From CAYGYG01 sp964354155 (GTDB lineage: Bacteria > Hydrothermota > Tepidihabitantia > SM23-42 > CAYGYG01), in contig CAYGYG010000011.1 in NCBI GenBank assembly GCA_964354155.1, forward strand, positions 1 to 64,000: a DNA stretch of 64,000 nucleotides. The letters run 5' to 3'. Position numbers and translations under genes: made by a program. Shown piece by piece: positions 17,719 to 26,183 of this stretch (position 1 is the first letter of the stretch; each line of letters opens with the position of its first letter). The notes under the pieces are model-generated. The model was not told where the DNA came from and made no database searches. It was given only the letters and a program-made list of their open reading frames with translations.

Positions 17719-18326
17719 ACCTGCCTCCGCCGGAAGCGCTCAACTGTGATTATCGTCCGGACGGTAGCGACCGTGCGGCCCAGCTGGTGATTACAGACAA
17801 AGTAGTCGTAATGCTGGGCCTGTTTCATTTCTTTTCGAGCCACGGCCAGCCGCTTCTTTATAACCGGGGCCGAATCGGCACCGCGTATCCGGAGCCGGCG
17901 CGCCAACTCGTCCATTGAAGGCGCGGCGATGAAGATGAAGAGGTCGTCCGGAAACTCGCGCATCAGATTCCTCCCGCCTTTCACGTCGATATCCAGAATG
18001 ATGTCGTGCCCCTGCGCAAGTTGCGACGCAACGTACCGTCGGGGTGTACCGTAGAGATTCTCGTGCACCCGCGCGTATTCAAGGAACTTCCCCTCTTTGA
18101 TCCAACGCTGAAATTCGCCCGGCTTCAAAAAGATGTAGTCCCGGCGATCATGTTCACCCGGCCGCGGCGCACGGGTCGTCGCCGACACCGAATACCGGAT
18201 CTTCCGGTCGCCCGCCAGAATCCGGCGGCAGACCGATGACTTTCCGGCTCCCGAAGGCCCTGAAATGACGATGAGCAGGCCGCGGTCCCGCTTCTTCCCG
18301 AGCGGTCTTGAGCGTCTACTCGACAT
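17709..18326 (-). CDS. gmk: guanylate kinase
   Basis: Phosphorylates GMP to GDP with ATP. The 205-residue protein has the P-loop ISGPSGAGKSS near residues 21-31, the GMP-binding SVSATTRAPRPGEHDRRDYIF, and the HENLYGTPRRYV and DIDVKGGRNL segments. It overlaps the end of yicC by 11 nt and is followed by nadC instead of rpoZ, the neighbour seen in many bacteria. The yicC-gmk order itself is the usual one. Confidence 0.97.
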   Translation of the reverse strand: MSSRRSRPLGKKRDRGLLIVISGPSGAGKSSVCRRILAGDRKIRYSVSATTRAPRPGEHDRRDYIFLKPGEFQRWIKEGKFLEYARVHENLYGTPRRYVASQLAQGHDIILDIDVKGGRNLMREFPDDLFIFIAAPSMDELARRLRIRGADSAPVIKKRLAVARKEMKQAQHYDYFVCNHQLGRTVATVRTIITVERFRRRQVWR

Positions 18327-19191
18327 TCTGCACCTGCTCTCTCAGTTTTTCGACTTCTTCCTTGATCCGGACGACAAACTGGCTGATCGCAGCGTCATAC
18401 GCTTTGACGCCGAGGGTATTGGCTTCTTTCAGCATTTCCTGAAGGAGGAAGTTCATGCGCCGGCCCGGAAACCTTTCCTTCTCGAGGCACTCAGTGAACA
18501 GCTCGCAATGACTGCTCAGTCGCGTGGACTCTTCGGTAATGTCCGACCGTTCAAGAAAGTACAGGACTTCCTCGTTGAGCCGGTCGCGATTCGGACTTTC
18601 AAAGTACTGCTTAATTAGTTTCTCAAGTCCCTGGCGGTATTTGGCTTCACGCTCCGGATGAACTTTCTCGATTTCCGCGATCATGCTTCTTATTCTTCCG
18701 ATGCCGGACATCAGAGAGTCGGCGATATTCTTGCCTTCACGCTTCTTCATCTCAACGAAAGAATCGACGGCCCGGTCAAAAACCGGACCGAAGAGTTTAA
18801 AGAAACGCTGTTCGTCTATTGTCTCTTTTGAGAATTTCACGACCCCGGGAAACTGAAATACGGAATCGACCGAGAGCGCGCCGGCCAACTTGAATCTGCG
18901 TTTGAGGCGGCGCGCCATCGTGATGAGGTTCTTGAGCAGGGCTTCCTCAACCGTGACCTTGACTGCCGCGACCTCCTGATCGACTTGCATGTAGCAGATG
19001 ATGTGCCCGCGCTCCACTTTGGCGCGAACCATCCGGCGCAGGTCATCCTCGAATGGAAAGATTATCGTCGGTCCCTTGATCGATACTTCAAGAAACCTAT
19101 GGTTCTGAGAACGGATCTCGATATCGACGCTCAAGCCCAATTCTTCGATTCTTACATTGATGCGGCTCTGGCCCGTCATGCTTCTAATCAT
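18316..19191 (-). CDS. YicC family endoribonuclease-like protein
   Basis: A 291-residue protein of the YicC family. I start at the ATG at 19191, giving the usual MIRSMTGQ opening with an AAGGAG site 6 nt before it; the longer frame reaches back into dtd. The N-terminal IEIRSQNHRFLEVSIKGP and the C-terminal FPGRRMNFLLQEMLKEANTLGVKAYD are hallmark segments. YicC proteins are linked to RNA turnover and stationary phase in enteric bacteria. One nucleotide separates it from the dtd stop, and gmk overlaps its end. Confidence 0.9.
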   Translation of the reverse strand: MIRSMTGQSRINVRIEELGLSVDIEIRSQNHRFLEVSIKGPTIIFPFEDDLRRMVRAKVERGHIICYMQVDQEVAAVKVTVEEALLKNLITMARRLKRRFKLAGALSVDSVFQFPGVVKFSKETIDEQRFFKLFGPVFDRAVDSFVEMKKREGKNIADSLMSGIGRIRSMIAEIEKVHPEREAKYRQGLEKLIKQYFESPNRDRLNEEVLYFLERSDITEESTRLSSHCELFTECLEKERFPGRRMNFLLQEMLKEANTLGVKAYDAAISQFVVRIKEEVEKLREQVQNVE

Positions 19192-19192
19192 G

Positions 19193-19636
19193 CTATGCTC
19201 CTTCATCCAGGATGAGAGTAACCGGACCGTCATTCTCCAACGTCACCATCATGCGCGCTCCAAAGATACCGCGGGCCGTCGTGATATCGAGGCCGCCCAG
19301 CCGGCCGATGAAATAATCATACAGGGCGCGAGCCCGAACCGGTTCTTCGGCGTCGGTGAACGAAGGGCGGTGGCCGTGCGAAGTGTCGCCGTAGAGGGTG
19401 AACTGCGATACAACCAGGGCGCTGCCCTTGACCTCGAGCAGGGACCGGTTCATCTTGCCGGCTTCGTCCTCGAATACCCTGAGATTGGCAACCCGGCTTG
19501 CCAGATTGTCGGCGGCAGCTTCGCTATCTCCTTTTCGGAAACCGACCAGAACCAGGAAACCCGGTCCGATGCTCGATATCTCGGCGCCGTCGACTTCGAC
19601 CTCGGCCCGGCGTACCCGCTGGATCACCGCTCTCAC
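19193..19636 (-). CDS. dtd: D-aminoacyl-tRNA deacylase
   Basis: Hydrolyses D-aminoacyl-tRNAs (and Gly-tRNA(Ala)) to keep D-amino acids out of proteins. 147 residues, full length. It starts MRAVIQRVRRAEVEVDG, has the SQFTLYGDTSHGHRPSF active-site motif, and ends with the NDGPVT form of the Gly-cisPro-type loop region. The GTG start overlaps the upstream DJ-1-like stop (GTGA), with GGAGGT 7-8 nt before it, indicating coupled translation. Confidence 0.95.
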   Translation of the reverse strand: MRAVIQRVRRAEVEVDGAEISSIGPGFLVLVGFRKGDSEAAADNLASRVANLRVFEDEAGKMNRSLLEVKGSALVVSQFTLYGDTSHGHRPSFTDAEEPVRARALYDYFIGRLGGLDITTARGIFGARMMVTLENDGPVTLILDEGA

Positions 19637-20211
19637 TTGATCAACCTCCGGTAGAAGGCTTTGACAAAGGCGGCCGATGCCTTGGGACCGGACGCAGTAA
19701 TTATGTTACCGCTCGTTTCCACGTCGCGCTTGCTCAACACGGCGGCGCCTTTCAACAGCTCGTCGCGGGCCGATAGAAAGACCGTCGCCTTGACTCCTTT
19801 GAGGACCCCGGCCCGGGCCAGAATGGCCGGGGCAAGACAGATTGCCCCGATCGGCTTTCGCTCATCCGCAAAGCTCCTGACGACACGGTGCAGCATCGTG
19901 TCCGGCCACAGCGTCACCGCTCCGGACCCGCCCACGAGGATGATTCCATCAAACTCGCCGGGGTCGATGCTGGCCAGCTCGAGGTCGGGCACAACGTGCA
20001 GACCCAGCATTCCCACGGCGTCGGCGGTCTGTTGGGAGGCGACTTGGACTTCGACTTTTCGTTTGCGCAAGTATTCAAGCGGGATCATCAGCTCCTCGTC
20101 CCGGAAATCGCGGGGTGCAATGACGATGACGACTCTCCTGGGTGTGATTGGAATCTGGCTGGGGCCGATTGCGGCCAACACCAGGCAGATCAATGCGATT
20201 CGGCGGCTCAA
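19633..20211 (-). CDS. DJ-1/PfpI family protein with signal peptide
   Basis: A 192-residue protein. I choose the TTG at 20211 because AAAGGAGG lies 5 nt before it; the longer frame upstream is basic and non-conserved. Residues 1-22 (SRRIALICLVLAAIGPSQIP) form a likely signal peptide, so the protein is probably exported, which is unusual for the family. The DJ-1 fold shows FRDEE with the conserved Glu, GGSGAVTLW, and the nucleophile elbow GAICLAPAILARAGVL with its Cys. Relatives act as glyoxalases, proteases or chaperones; no choice can be made here. First gene of the dtd-yicC-gmk-nadC operon, with a leader of about 110 nt. Confidence 0.8.
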   Translation of the reverse strand: MSRRIALICLVLAAIGPSQIPITPRRVVIVIAPRDFRDEELMIPLEYLRKRKVEVQVASQQTADAVGMLGLHVVPDLELASIDPGEFDGIILVGGSGAVTLWPDTMLHRVVRSFADERKPIGAICLAPAILARAGVLKGVKATVFLSARDELLKGAAVLSKRDVETSGNIITASGPKASAAFVKAFYRRLIK

Positions 20212-20323
20212 GCATGCCTCCTTTAGTCTGGTTGTGCGAACTTGCGTGAATGATTGCAACTCGGTAAAATTCAAGGATGTACGGCAACCCGCTCTCAAGG
20301 CCGTGATTGTCCGTACCGCGACT

Positions 20324-20351
20324 ATTATAGCGATGCGCCGCGCGAAGTCAA
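20324..20351 (-). promoter_or_regulatory. promoter of the DJ-1/dtd/yicC/gmk/nadC operon
   Basis: Minus strand TTGACT (20346-20351), 16 bp, TATAAT (20324-20329). The leader of about 110 nt contains GTACGG and a complementary CCGTAC some 35 nt apart, a possible stem. Confidence 0.85.
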
Positions 20352-20356
20352 TATCT

Positions 20357-20395
20357 AAGAGAGTAGCGAGAACAAGAGTAGCGAGGAGCAAGTGG
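20357..20395. repeat. AGTAGCGAG-type periodic repeat
   Basis: Units GAGTAGCGAG recur; the complement matches the CTACTCG units at 38833-38910, and similar units occur at 46705-46748. Confidence 0.5.
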
Positions 20396-20472
20396 TAAGA
20401 TATAGAGAGGGAAGAGTAGAAGGTTGGAAGAGGAGTAGTGAGCAGTTGGATCTGTGGATCAGGTGATCAGAT

Positions 20473-20553
20473 GATCAGTGGGAAGATAGAATATTGGAGT
20501 AATGGAATAATGGAAGAATGGAGTGATGGTCAACGGTGCCTTGCACCGAAATC
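20473..20553. repeat. 81-bp direct repeat, copy 2
   Basis: Same sequence as 5586-5666 except one A/C difference; both lie 100-250 bp upstream of plus-strand genes. Confidence 0.9.
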
Positions 20554-20614
20554 GCTGTAATCGATGCCGAAGGCAAGAGGATCTGTCTGCATCTGCTGCA
20601 ATCCGTTTGAATCG
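20535..20614. repeat. dispersed intergenic repeat, copy C
   Basis: Hairpin GGTGC-CTT-GCACC, then ATCGCTGTAATCGATGCCG, AAGGCAAG, and TCTGCATCTGCTGCAATCCG. Closest to copy A in its downstream half. Confidence 0.7.
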
Positions 20615-20639
20615 AAACCCGCTCTGGCGCAGTTTAGTC

Positions 20640-20667
20640 TGGACAAGGTCCGATTATCAACTATCAT
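20640..20667 (+). promoter_or_regulatory. promoter of the spermidine-synthase fusion gene, leaderless
   Basis: TGGACA (20640-20645), 16 bp, TATCAT (20662-20667), 5 nt to the ATG at 20673. Weaker boxes, but the geometry is the same as elsewhere in the window. Confidence 0.6.
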
Positions 20668-20672
20668 TTCCG

Positions 20673-22919
20673 ATGCGGCAGTTGGGCGTAATCCAGGCCG
20701 TACTCGTGACCGGCCTCGTCTCGGTACTGGTCCAGACCTTGCTGGTGCGGGAACTTCTGATGATCTTCTACGGCAACGAACTGACCATTGCCTTCATGAT
20801 TTCCGCCTGGCTTCTCTGGGGGGCGGTCGGCAGCATCGCCGGTGCCTGGCGCATGCGCCGACATTCTCCAACAATGTCCCAATACGCCGGGTGTCAGATC
20901 ATGATTGCCCTGATCCTGCCCCTGGAACTACTGCTGATGAGAGGCTTGAAACCGGCCATGGGCATACCGGTCGGCGAATTGACCGACCCGCTCACAATCC
21001 TGGCCCTGTCACTCGTCGCCCTGGCCCCAGTCGGACTGGTGAACGGATACCAATTCACGATCGCCGGACGCATCCTTTCACAGTTTAAGTCAGAAGCTGA
21101 CGGCGGGGCCGGAAGGATCTACGGCCTTGACGCAATCGGAGATATGGTCGGCGCCGCCGTCTTCGGATATGTTTGCGTCCGTTACTTCTCGCCGCTTGTG
21201 ACCGTACTCGCGGCGTCGTTCTTGAGCACGATGTCGGCGACCGCGCTGCTGTTCGGGATGAAACGCCGCGTTGCCGCCGCGCTGGGCGGATTGCTCGCCC
21301 TCTTGTTCGCGGCCGGAGCGGTTTTTCTCCCGATACAGAAATACGATCTGGGGACCAGAGCCTGGAACTGGCCTAAGCTCACGGTCGTGGGGACGGCCAC
21401 TTCCATTCACGGCGACATATCGATCGTGAAGTACGGGTCGATCTACAGCATCTACGAGAACGGACTCTTGTCCTTCTCCTTACCACTCAAGCTCGAGGCT
21501 GAAGAGCAAGCACACCTGACTATGGTCCAGACTCCAGAACCACGCCGTGTGCTGATCTTCGGCGGCGCCCTGCCCGGGGTACTGCATGAGATCATAAAAT
21601 ACCCGGTACAGGAGGTCTATTATGTGGAACCAAACCCGGCCCTGATCCAACTGGTCCAACCATTCCTCGAAGCTCCGGACCGAGCCGCCCTCGCCGATCC
21701 GCGGCTCAGGATCGTAATCGGCGACGGCCGCGCCTTCGTCAAGAAATGGCGCGGGACGAAATTCGATGTCGCGATCGTCAATGCCGGCGACCCGGTAACC
21801 TTGTTTATCAATCGCTTCTACACCGTCGATTTCTTCGAAGAGCTCGCCGCGATCATGAGTGGGCAAGGGGTGATTCGCGTTGCCATAAGCTCAAAAGAAG
21901 CCTATCTGTCCGGACCGGTCCGGAATTACAACGGGTCCATCTACCATACCCTCAAACAGGCATTCCCCTACGTGCGGGCCATCCCGGGTGACCGACTCGT
22001 GCTTCTTGCTTCGCAGGACAGCTCGTATCTCAGCCTTGTCCCGCAAGTCATCACCCGGCGCCTCGAGGATCGGCGGGTGGTACCTGAGTTCATCAGCCAG
22101 GGTTACCTTGAGAGCATCCTGTTGCCGCACCAGATCGGGTTTGTCCGCGATGCTTTGGAGACGGCACTGCCTCCCGGACTCAACCGCGACCTCCGCCCGA
22201 TAGCTTTCAGCTACGGCTTGGCTTACTGGTCAACCTATTTCAGACCGTGGGTACGGCAGTCTCTCGATCTGTTACGCCGGATCCGATTCCCCTGGCTCGC
22301 GGCCCTGTTCGCAGCCATGTTTGCCGCGGCCCTGGTCTTCAGAAACCGCCGCGAAAACACTTTGGTCGTTGTGTCCGGCGTTATGGGCTTCCAGGGCATG
22401 GCGGCCGTCATCATGGCCGTTCTTTTCTACGAGATGCTTTTCGGCTATGTCCATCACCGCATCGGCTTGCTGATCGCGGGCTTCATGCTGGGCCTCTTTC
22501 TTGGCACCGTTGCCGCTCGTCGCAAGTTCCTGCTCAGGCCGGGAGACAAGCTGCTCGTGTCGCTGTTCGGCTCGCTTTTCTACTGGTTTGCCTTTGCCTG
22601 GGGTCTTGGTTCGTGCAAAGGCATGACGGCAAGTCCCTTGTTCAGCGAGTTCTCTCCAGTCCTAACGCTGATGCCCGGGATCATGGTCGGCGCCGCATTT
22701 TCAGCAACCAACCAGCTGCTGTCTCAAGCAGGGGAGAGGTTGCCCAAGCTGTACGCCGCGGATCTTGTGGGTGGATGCTTTGGCGGCCTGATCACAAGCT
22801 TAGTGCTGATTCCCAACCATGGCCTCGAATCGACCTGTCTTATTCTTGGCGCACTGATTGCGATATGTTCGCTTGTTACTTTAATAACTACCAATAAGAG
22901 CCGTTACACCACTACTTAG
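20673..22919 (+). CDS. membrane-embedded spermidine synthase-like protein
   Basis: A 748-residue protein with three parts: about six transmembrane helices (1-210), a spermidine synthase-like Rossmann methyltransferase-fold domain (about 235-470; VLIFGGALPGVLHEIIKYPVQEVYYVEPNP, LRIVIGDGRAFVKK, FDVAIVNAGDP), and about seven further helices. Fused membrane aminopropyltransferase-like proteins of this build are widespread, but their product is not established. The canonical GGGDG loop is altered to GGALPG, so polyamine synthesis is doubtful. I use the ATG at 20673, because a promoter ends 5 nt before it and the preceding 50 codons come from the dispersed repeat. A strong terminator follows at 23066. 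Confidence 0.8.
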   Translation: MRQLGVIQAVLVTGLVSVLVQTLLVRELLMIFYGNELTIAFMISAWLLWGAVGSIAGAWRMRRHSPTMSQYAGCQIMIALILPLELLLMRGLKPAMGIPVGELTDPLTILALSLVALAPVGLVNGYQFTIAGRILSQFKSEADGGAGRIYGLDAIGDMVGAAVFGYVCVRYFSPLVTVLAASFLSTMSATALLFGMKRRVAAALGGLLALLFAAGAVFLPIQKYDLGTRAWNWPKLTVVGTATSIHGDISIVKYGSIYSIYENGLLSFSLPLKLEAEEQAHLTMVQTPEPRRVLIFGGALPGVLHEIIKYPVQEVYYVEPNPALIQLVQPFLEAPDRAALADPRLRIVIGDGRAFVKKWRGTKFDVAIVNAGDPVTLFINRFYTVDFFEELAAIMSGQGVIRVAISSKEAYLSGPVRNYNGSIYHTLKQAFPYVRAIPGDRLVLLASQDSSYLSLVPQVITRRLEDRRVVPEFISQGYLESILLPHQIGFVRDALETALPPGLNRDLRPIAFSYGLAYWSTYFRPWVRQSLDLLRRIRFPWLAALFAAMFAAALVFRNRRENTLVVVSGVMGFQGMAAVIMAVLFYEMLFGYVHHRIGLLIAGFMLGLFLGTVAARRKFLLRPGDKLLVSLFGSLFYWFAFAWGLGSCKGMTASPLFSEFSPVLTLMPGIMVGAAFSATNQLLSQAGERLPKLYAADLVGGCFGGLITSLVLIPNHGLESTCLILGALIAICSLVTLITTNKSRYTTT

Positions 22920-23065
22920 CCCGTCTCCATTATCCTGTTGCCCATCTATCCAATACTGATATCGTGATCCCTCCATCTTCATGAGGAATATCCTGGCATC
23001 GATACTGTATAACAGATTGGAGGACCGGAAACGGCCTCCAAGTGTAGTGGGTGGTGTGTGGGCAA

Positions 23066-23096
23066 AAGGCGGGCGTCTTGCCCGCCTTGCTTTTTT
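23066..23096 (+). terminator. intrinsic terminator
   Basis: AAGGCGGGC pairs with GCCCGCCTT around GTCTT, followed by GC and six T. It ends the spermidine-synthase fusion transcript. Confidence 0.9.
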
Positions 23097-23130
23097 GAAT
23101 GCGCCAAATACAGGTCCATTCTAATCATGC

Positions 23131-23159
23131 TTGAAATCCGACCCGGGGCCGAGTATAAT
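23131..23159 (+). promoter_or_regulatory. promoter of the GNAT-GNAT-GH106-xyl unit
   Basis: TTGAAA (23131-23136), 17 bp, TATAAT (23154-23159), 17 nt to the ATG. The predicted leader of about 10 nt has no Shine-Dalgarno site. Confidence 0.75.
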
Positions 23160-23176
23160 CATCCCGGGTACAGCCC

Positions 23177-23689
23177 ATGAAGATCAGGCCAACCGAACTT
23201 GTCGTCAGAAATGCCGCGGTCGAGGACCTTCCCGCGATCGTGGAGATATACAACTCCACGATACCGGCAGCATTGTCGACCGCTGATACGGTACCCGTTA
23301 CCCTGAGCAGTCGAAGAAAATGGTTCGAGAAACACCGGCCTGAGTCCCGTCCACTCCTGGTTCTCGAGTATGATAATACGATTTGCGGCTGGCTCAGCTT
23401 CCAGTCGTTCTACGGGCGACCGGCCTACGTCCACACCGCCGAGATAAGCATCTACATCCGTGAACCGCACCGGAAGCAGGGTTTGGGCAGGTTTCTGCTC
23501 CAGAAAGGCCTGGCGGCGTGCCCCGGGATCAACGTGAAGACACTGCTTGGTTTCATTCTCGGCCACAACGAACCCAGCCTCAGACTGTTCAAGTCTTTTG
23601 GGTTCGAAGTGTGGGGCCGGCTGCCGGGCGTTGCCGAGCTTAGTGGTACCGAGCGGGAACTGGTGATCATGGGCAAGAGAGTGGGATGA
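23177..23689 (+). CDS. GNAT N-acetyltransferase, phosphinothricin-acetyltransferase-like
   Basis: 170 residues. The N-terminal VRNAAVEDLPAIVEIYNSTIPAALSTADTVPVT, the central AEISIYIREPHRKQGLGRFLLQKGL with the acetyl-CoA loop, and NEPSLRLFKSFGFEVWGRLPGV match the PAT/YncA branch of GNAT enzymes, which acetylate small amines such as methionine sulfone or phosphinothricin-like compounds. The true substrate is unknown. A second GNAT of a different branch follows 3 nt later. Confidence 0.85.
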   Translation: MKIRPTELVVRNAAVEDLPAIVEIYNSTIPAALSTADTVPVTLSSRRKWFEKHRPESRPLLVLEYDNTICGWLSFQSFYGRPAYVHTAEISIYIREPHRKQGLGRFLLQKGLAACPGINVKTLLGFILGHNEPSLRLFKSFGFEVWGRLPGVAELSGTERELVIMGKRVG

Positions 23690-23692
23690 AAT

Positions 23693-24280
23693 ATGGTTCG
23701 CAGCCGACACCCCCCGCTTGATCTCGCTTTCCATCCGCTGACACCCAAATATTGGACGGATTTCGAGTTGCTGTTTGGCAAGAAAGGCGCATTCGGGGGA
23801 TGCTGGTGTATGTGGTGGCGGCTGTCACGCGCGCAGTTTGCCCGGCGACACGGCAACCGAAACCGATTGGCGATGAAGAGAATCGTCGATGCCGGCGCGA
23901 TCCCGGGGATCATCGCCTATTCCGGGACGGTGCCGATTGGCTGGTGTTCATCCGGCCCGCGTGAGTCATTCCCGGCATTAGAGCGGTCACGGGTGCTCAA
24001 GAGGGTTGACGATCTGCCGGTCTGGTCGATTGTCTGTTTCTTCGTTACCCGACCCTGGCGTACAAAAGGTGTGACCGTACAGCTCATTGAAGCCGCTATT
24101 AACTACGCACGGAAACACGGTGCCCGCGTCATCGAAGCATATCCTTTTGACCCAAGAAAACGCCAGCCCGATGCCTTCGTGTGGACCGGCCTGGCATCGG
24201 CGTTCCGACAGGCCGGATTCATCGAGGTCCTGCGCCGCTCGCCCGCACGTCCCATCATGAGACGTTACCTCAAAGCCTAA
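23693..24280 (+). CDS. GNAT family N-acetyltransferase
   Basis: 195 residues of a GNAT branch marked by FGGCWCMWWRLSR near the N-terminus, VPIGWCSSGPRESFPALERSR, SIVCFFVTRPWRTKGVTVQLIEAAI as the acetyl-CoA loop, and an ending AGFIEVLRRSPARPIMRRYL. The tryptophan and cysteine-rich N-terminal motif is constant in this branch, but no substrate is established for it. It lies 3 nt after the first GNAT and ends just before the sugar-use genes, so it probably shares their transcript without an obvious functional link. Confidence 0.85.
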   Translation: MVRSRHPPLDLAFHPLTPKYWTDFELLFGKKGAFGGCWCMWWRLSRAQFARRHGNRNRLAMKRIVDAGAIPGIIAYSGTVPIGWCSSGPRESFPALERSRVLKRVDDLPVWSIVCFFVTRPWRTKGVTVQLIEAAINYARKHGARVIEAYPFDPRKRQPDAFVWTGLASAFRQAGFIEVLRRSPARPIMRRYLKA

Positions 24281-24428
24281 GGTTTACCAAACGCGAGACA
24301 AAACCATCGCTCCTCCGCAATTACCAAGCAATAAGCCCTATGTCCGATGGTGGTGGTTCTCCGGGCCAATTCGAAAAAAGGACATTGTTGACCAGCTCGT
24401 CTGGCTCAAGGAGAGCAACTTCGGCGGC

Positions 24429-26183
24429 GTGGAAATCGCCTGGATCTATGCCCTTGACCAATCCCAGCCCGCTCCCCGATGGCTTTCGCCCGAGTGGTCG
24501 GACCTTGTCGAATTTGTCAAGCGGCACGCCGGGCAGATAGGCCTTGCCTGCGATTTCACATTCGGATCGCTCTGGCCTTTTGGCGGCTCGGTGGTCAGAC
24601 CGGAGCAGGCGTCGATGATGTTCGAAAGCCCTTCATCTCAGCGTCTGCGCCGATCATGGGAAGAACGCGAGCATCCCGAGGCTTTAATTCTTAATCACCT
24701 CGACCGTCATGCGCTCGAGGAATATGCCTCAAGGCTCGGACCGGCCTTTGCCCCGGCGCTGGCTGGAGCAACCTCATCCCTCTTCTGCGACTCCTGGGAA
24801 GTAGAGACTCAAGACCTCTGGACATATAATTTCGACGGAGCATTCCAGGAGCACTTCGGCTACGACGTCCGACCCTACATGAGCCGCCTCGCCGAGCATC
24901 CGGATGTCCGGTATGACTACCGCGCGTTGTTGGCGGACATCGTGCTCGACGAGTTCTTCCGGCCCTTCACCGATATCTGTCATCAGCTGGGAGCCTGTTC
25001 CCGGGTCCAGTGTCACGGTGCACCCACCGACATTCTGGCGGCCTACGCCGCCGCCGACATTCCCGAGAGCGAAACGGTCTTGTTCGATCCGCCGTTCGCC
25101 CAGATTGCCGCGTCGGCCGCAACCCTTGCCAACAAGCCAATCGTTTCGGCCGAGGCCTTCACTTGCCTCTACGGCTGGCGGGGCTGGCCCGGACCCGGAC
25201 CCTATCAAGGGGAAGAGTTGACGGCCGATCTGAAGCTGGTTGCGGACGCTCTTTTCGCCAACGGCGTCAATTTGATAGTCTGGCACGGCATGCCCTACAG
25301 TCCACTGGGGGAGAAGAATCGGTTCTATGCTTCGGTGCACGTCGGACCGGATGCGGGGTTTGCCGGAGATCTGCCCGGGTTTAACTCATATCTTGAGCAA
25401 GTAAGCCGGCAACTGCGCCAGGGTGTAAACTACTCAGAGATCGCCGTCTACCTCCCGCTTGAAGACGCCTGGATGAAGGACACGCTGCCGAAGGAACTTG
25501 AACGACCCAGCGCCAAGTATCACTGGGAGCTTCAGTACGAGCGTTTTCCCGGTCCGACGGTGGCATATCGTCCAACCTGGATAACATCCCGGCTGCTCGA
25601 AACCGCGTTCATCGAGGACGGCAGACTTCACTGCGGTACGGGTCGGTTTCGACTCCTTTACGTTGACGTAGAGTGGTTAGATCACCGAGCCCTCCAGCTC
25701 ATCCTTAATTTCGCCCGCCTGGGCCTGCCGGTCTGCCTCAAGAAACGACCGAATGAGCCCGGCCTGGTCAAGCACCCTGACTATGACCGCTACCTGAGCC
25801 GGCTTCTCGACCAGCCGTCAGTGGGATCGCACCTTGAAGGATTGCTCGGTACCCCGCCGCTGGTCGCCGCCGGCATCCCATTGGAATTTTGGTGTCGGGC
25901 GGTCGGCGACCAAAGAGTGTTCTTCTTTGCCAACCCGCGGTCCCGGACCGTCGGCTATCCGCTCCGCCACGGTCAAGCCCTGGGAGGTAACCACGAAATC
26001 ATTGCCGTCTCAATCAATTGCGGCGCGAAGACCGTAAGCTGCAAACTGGATTTCCAGCCCAATCAGTCATTGCTGGTCAGGGTGGGCGATAGGGGTGATA
26101 TCGACTTCCCGGACATTCACTATGAAAGCAGACAAGGACCGATAATTAAGGGAGGTGTACAAAATGGCGTTGACCGATATTAG
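24429..26183 (+). CDS. GH106-like glycoside hydrolase (candidate alpha-L-rhamnosidase), 5' end unresolved
   Basis: The first canonical start, a GTG at 24429, yields 584 residues, but the same frame stays open back to 24261 and its translation contains RWWWFSGPI and KKDIVDQLVWLKESNFGGVEIAW, the usual N-terminal signature of large GH106-like hydrolases. No ATG, GTG or TTG is present in that extension, so the real start is non-canonical or a frameshift has removed it. The TIM-barrel core includes LFCDSWEVETQDLWTYNFDGAF and NLIVWHGMPYSP. The protein is shorter than typical GH106 enzymes and has no signal peptide in the visible part. The rhamnose genes 3 kb downstream support a rhamnoside substrate. 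Confidence 0.65.
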   Translation: MEIAWIYALDQSQPAPRWLSPEWSDLVEFVKRHAGQIGLACDFTFGSLWPFGGSVVRPEQASMMFESPSSQRLRRSWEEREHPEALILNHLDRHALEEYASRLGPAFAPALAGATSSLFCDSWEVETQDLWTYNFDGAFQEHFGYDVRPYMSRLAEHPDVRYDYRALLADIVLDEFFRPFTDICHQLGACSRVQCHGAPTDILAAYAAADIPESETVLFDPPFAQIAASAATLANKPIVSAEAFTCLYGWRGWPGPGPYQGEELTADLKLVADALFANGVNLIVWHGMPYSPLGEKNRFYASVHVGPDAGFAGDLPGFNSYLEQVSRQLRQGVNYSEIAVYLPLEDAWMKDTLPKELERPSAKYHWELQYERFPGPTVAYRPTWITSRLLETAFIEDGRLHCGTGRFRLLYVDVEWLDHRALQLILNFARLGLPVCLKKRPNEPGLVKHPDYDRYLSRLLDQPSVGSHLEGLLGTPPLVAAGIPLEFWCRAVGDQRVFFFANPRSRTVGYPLRHGQALGGNHEIIAVSINCGAKTVSCKLDFQPNQSLLVRVGDRGDIDFPDIHYESRQGPIIKGGVQNGVDRY

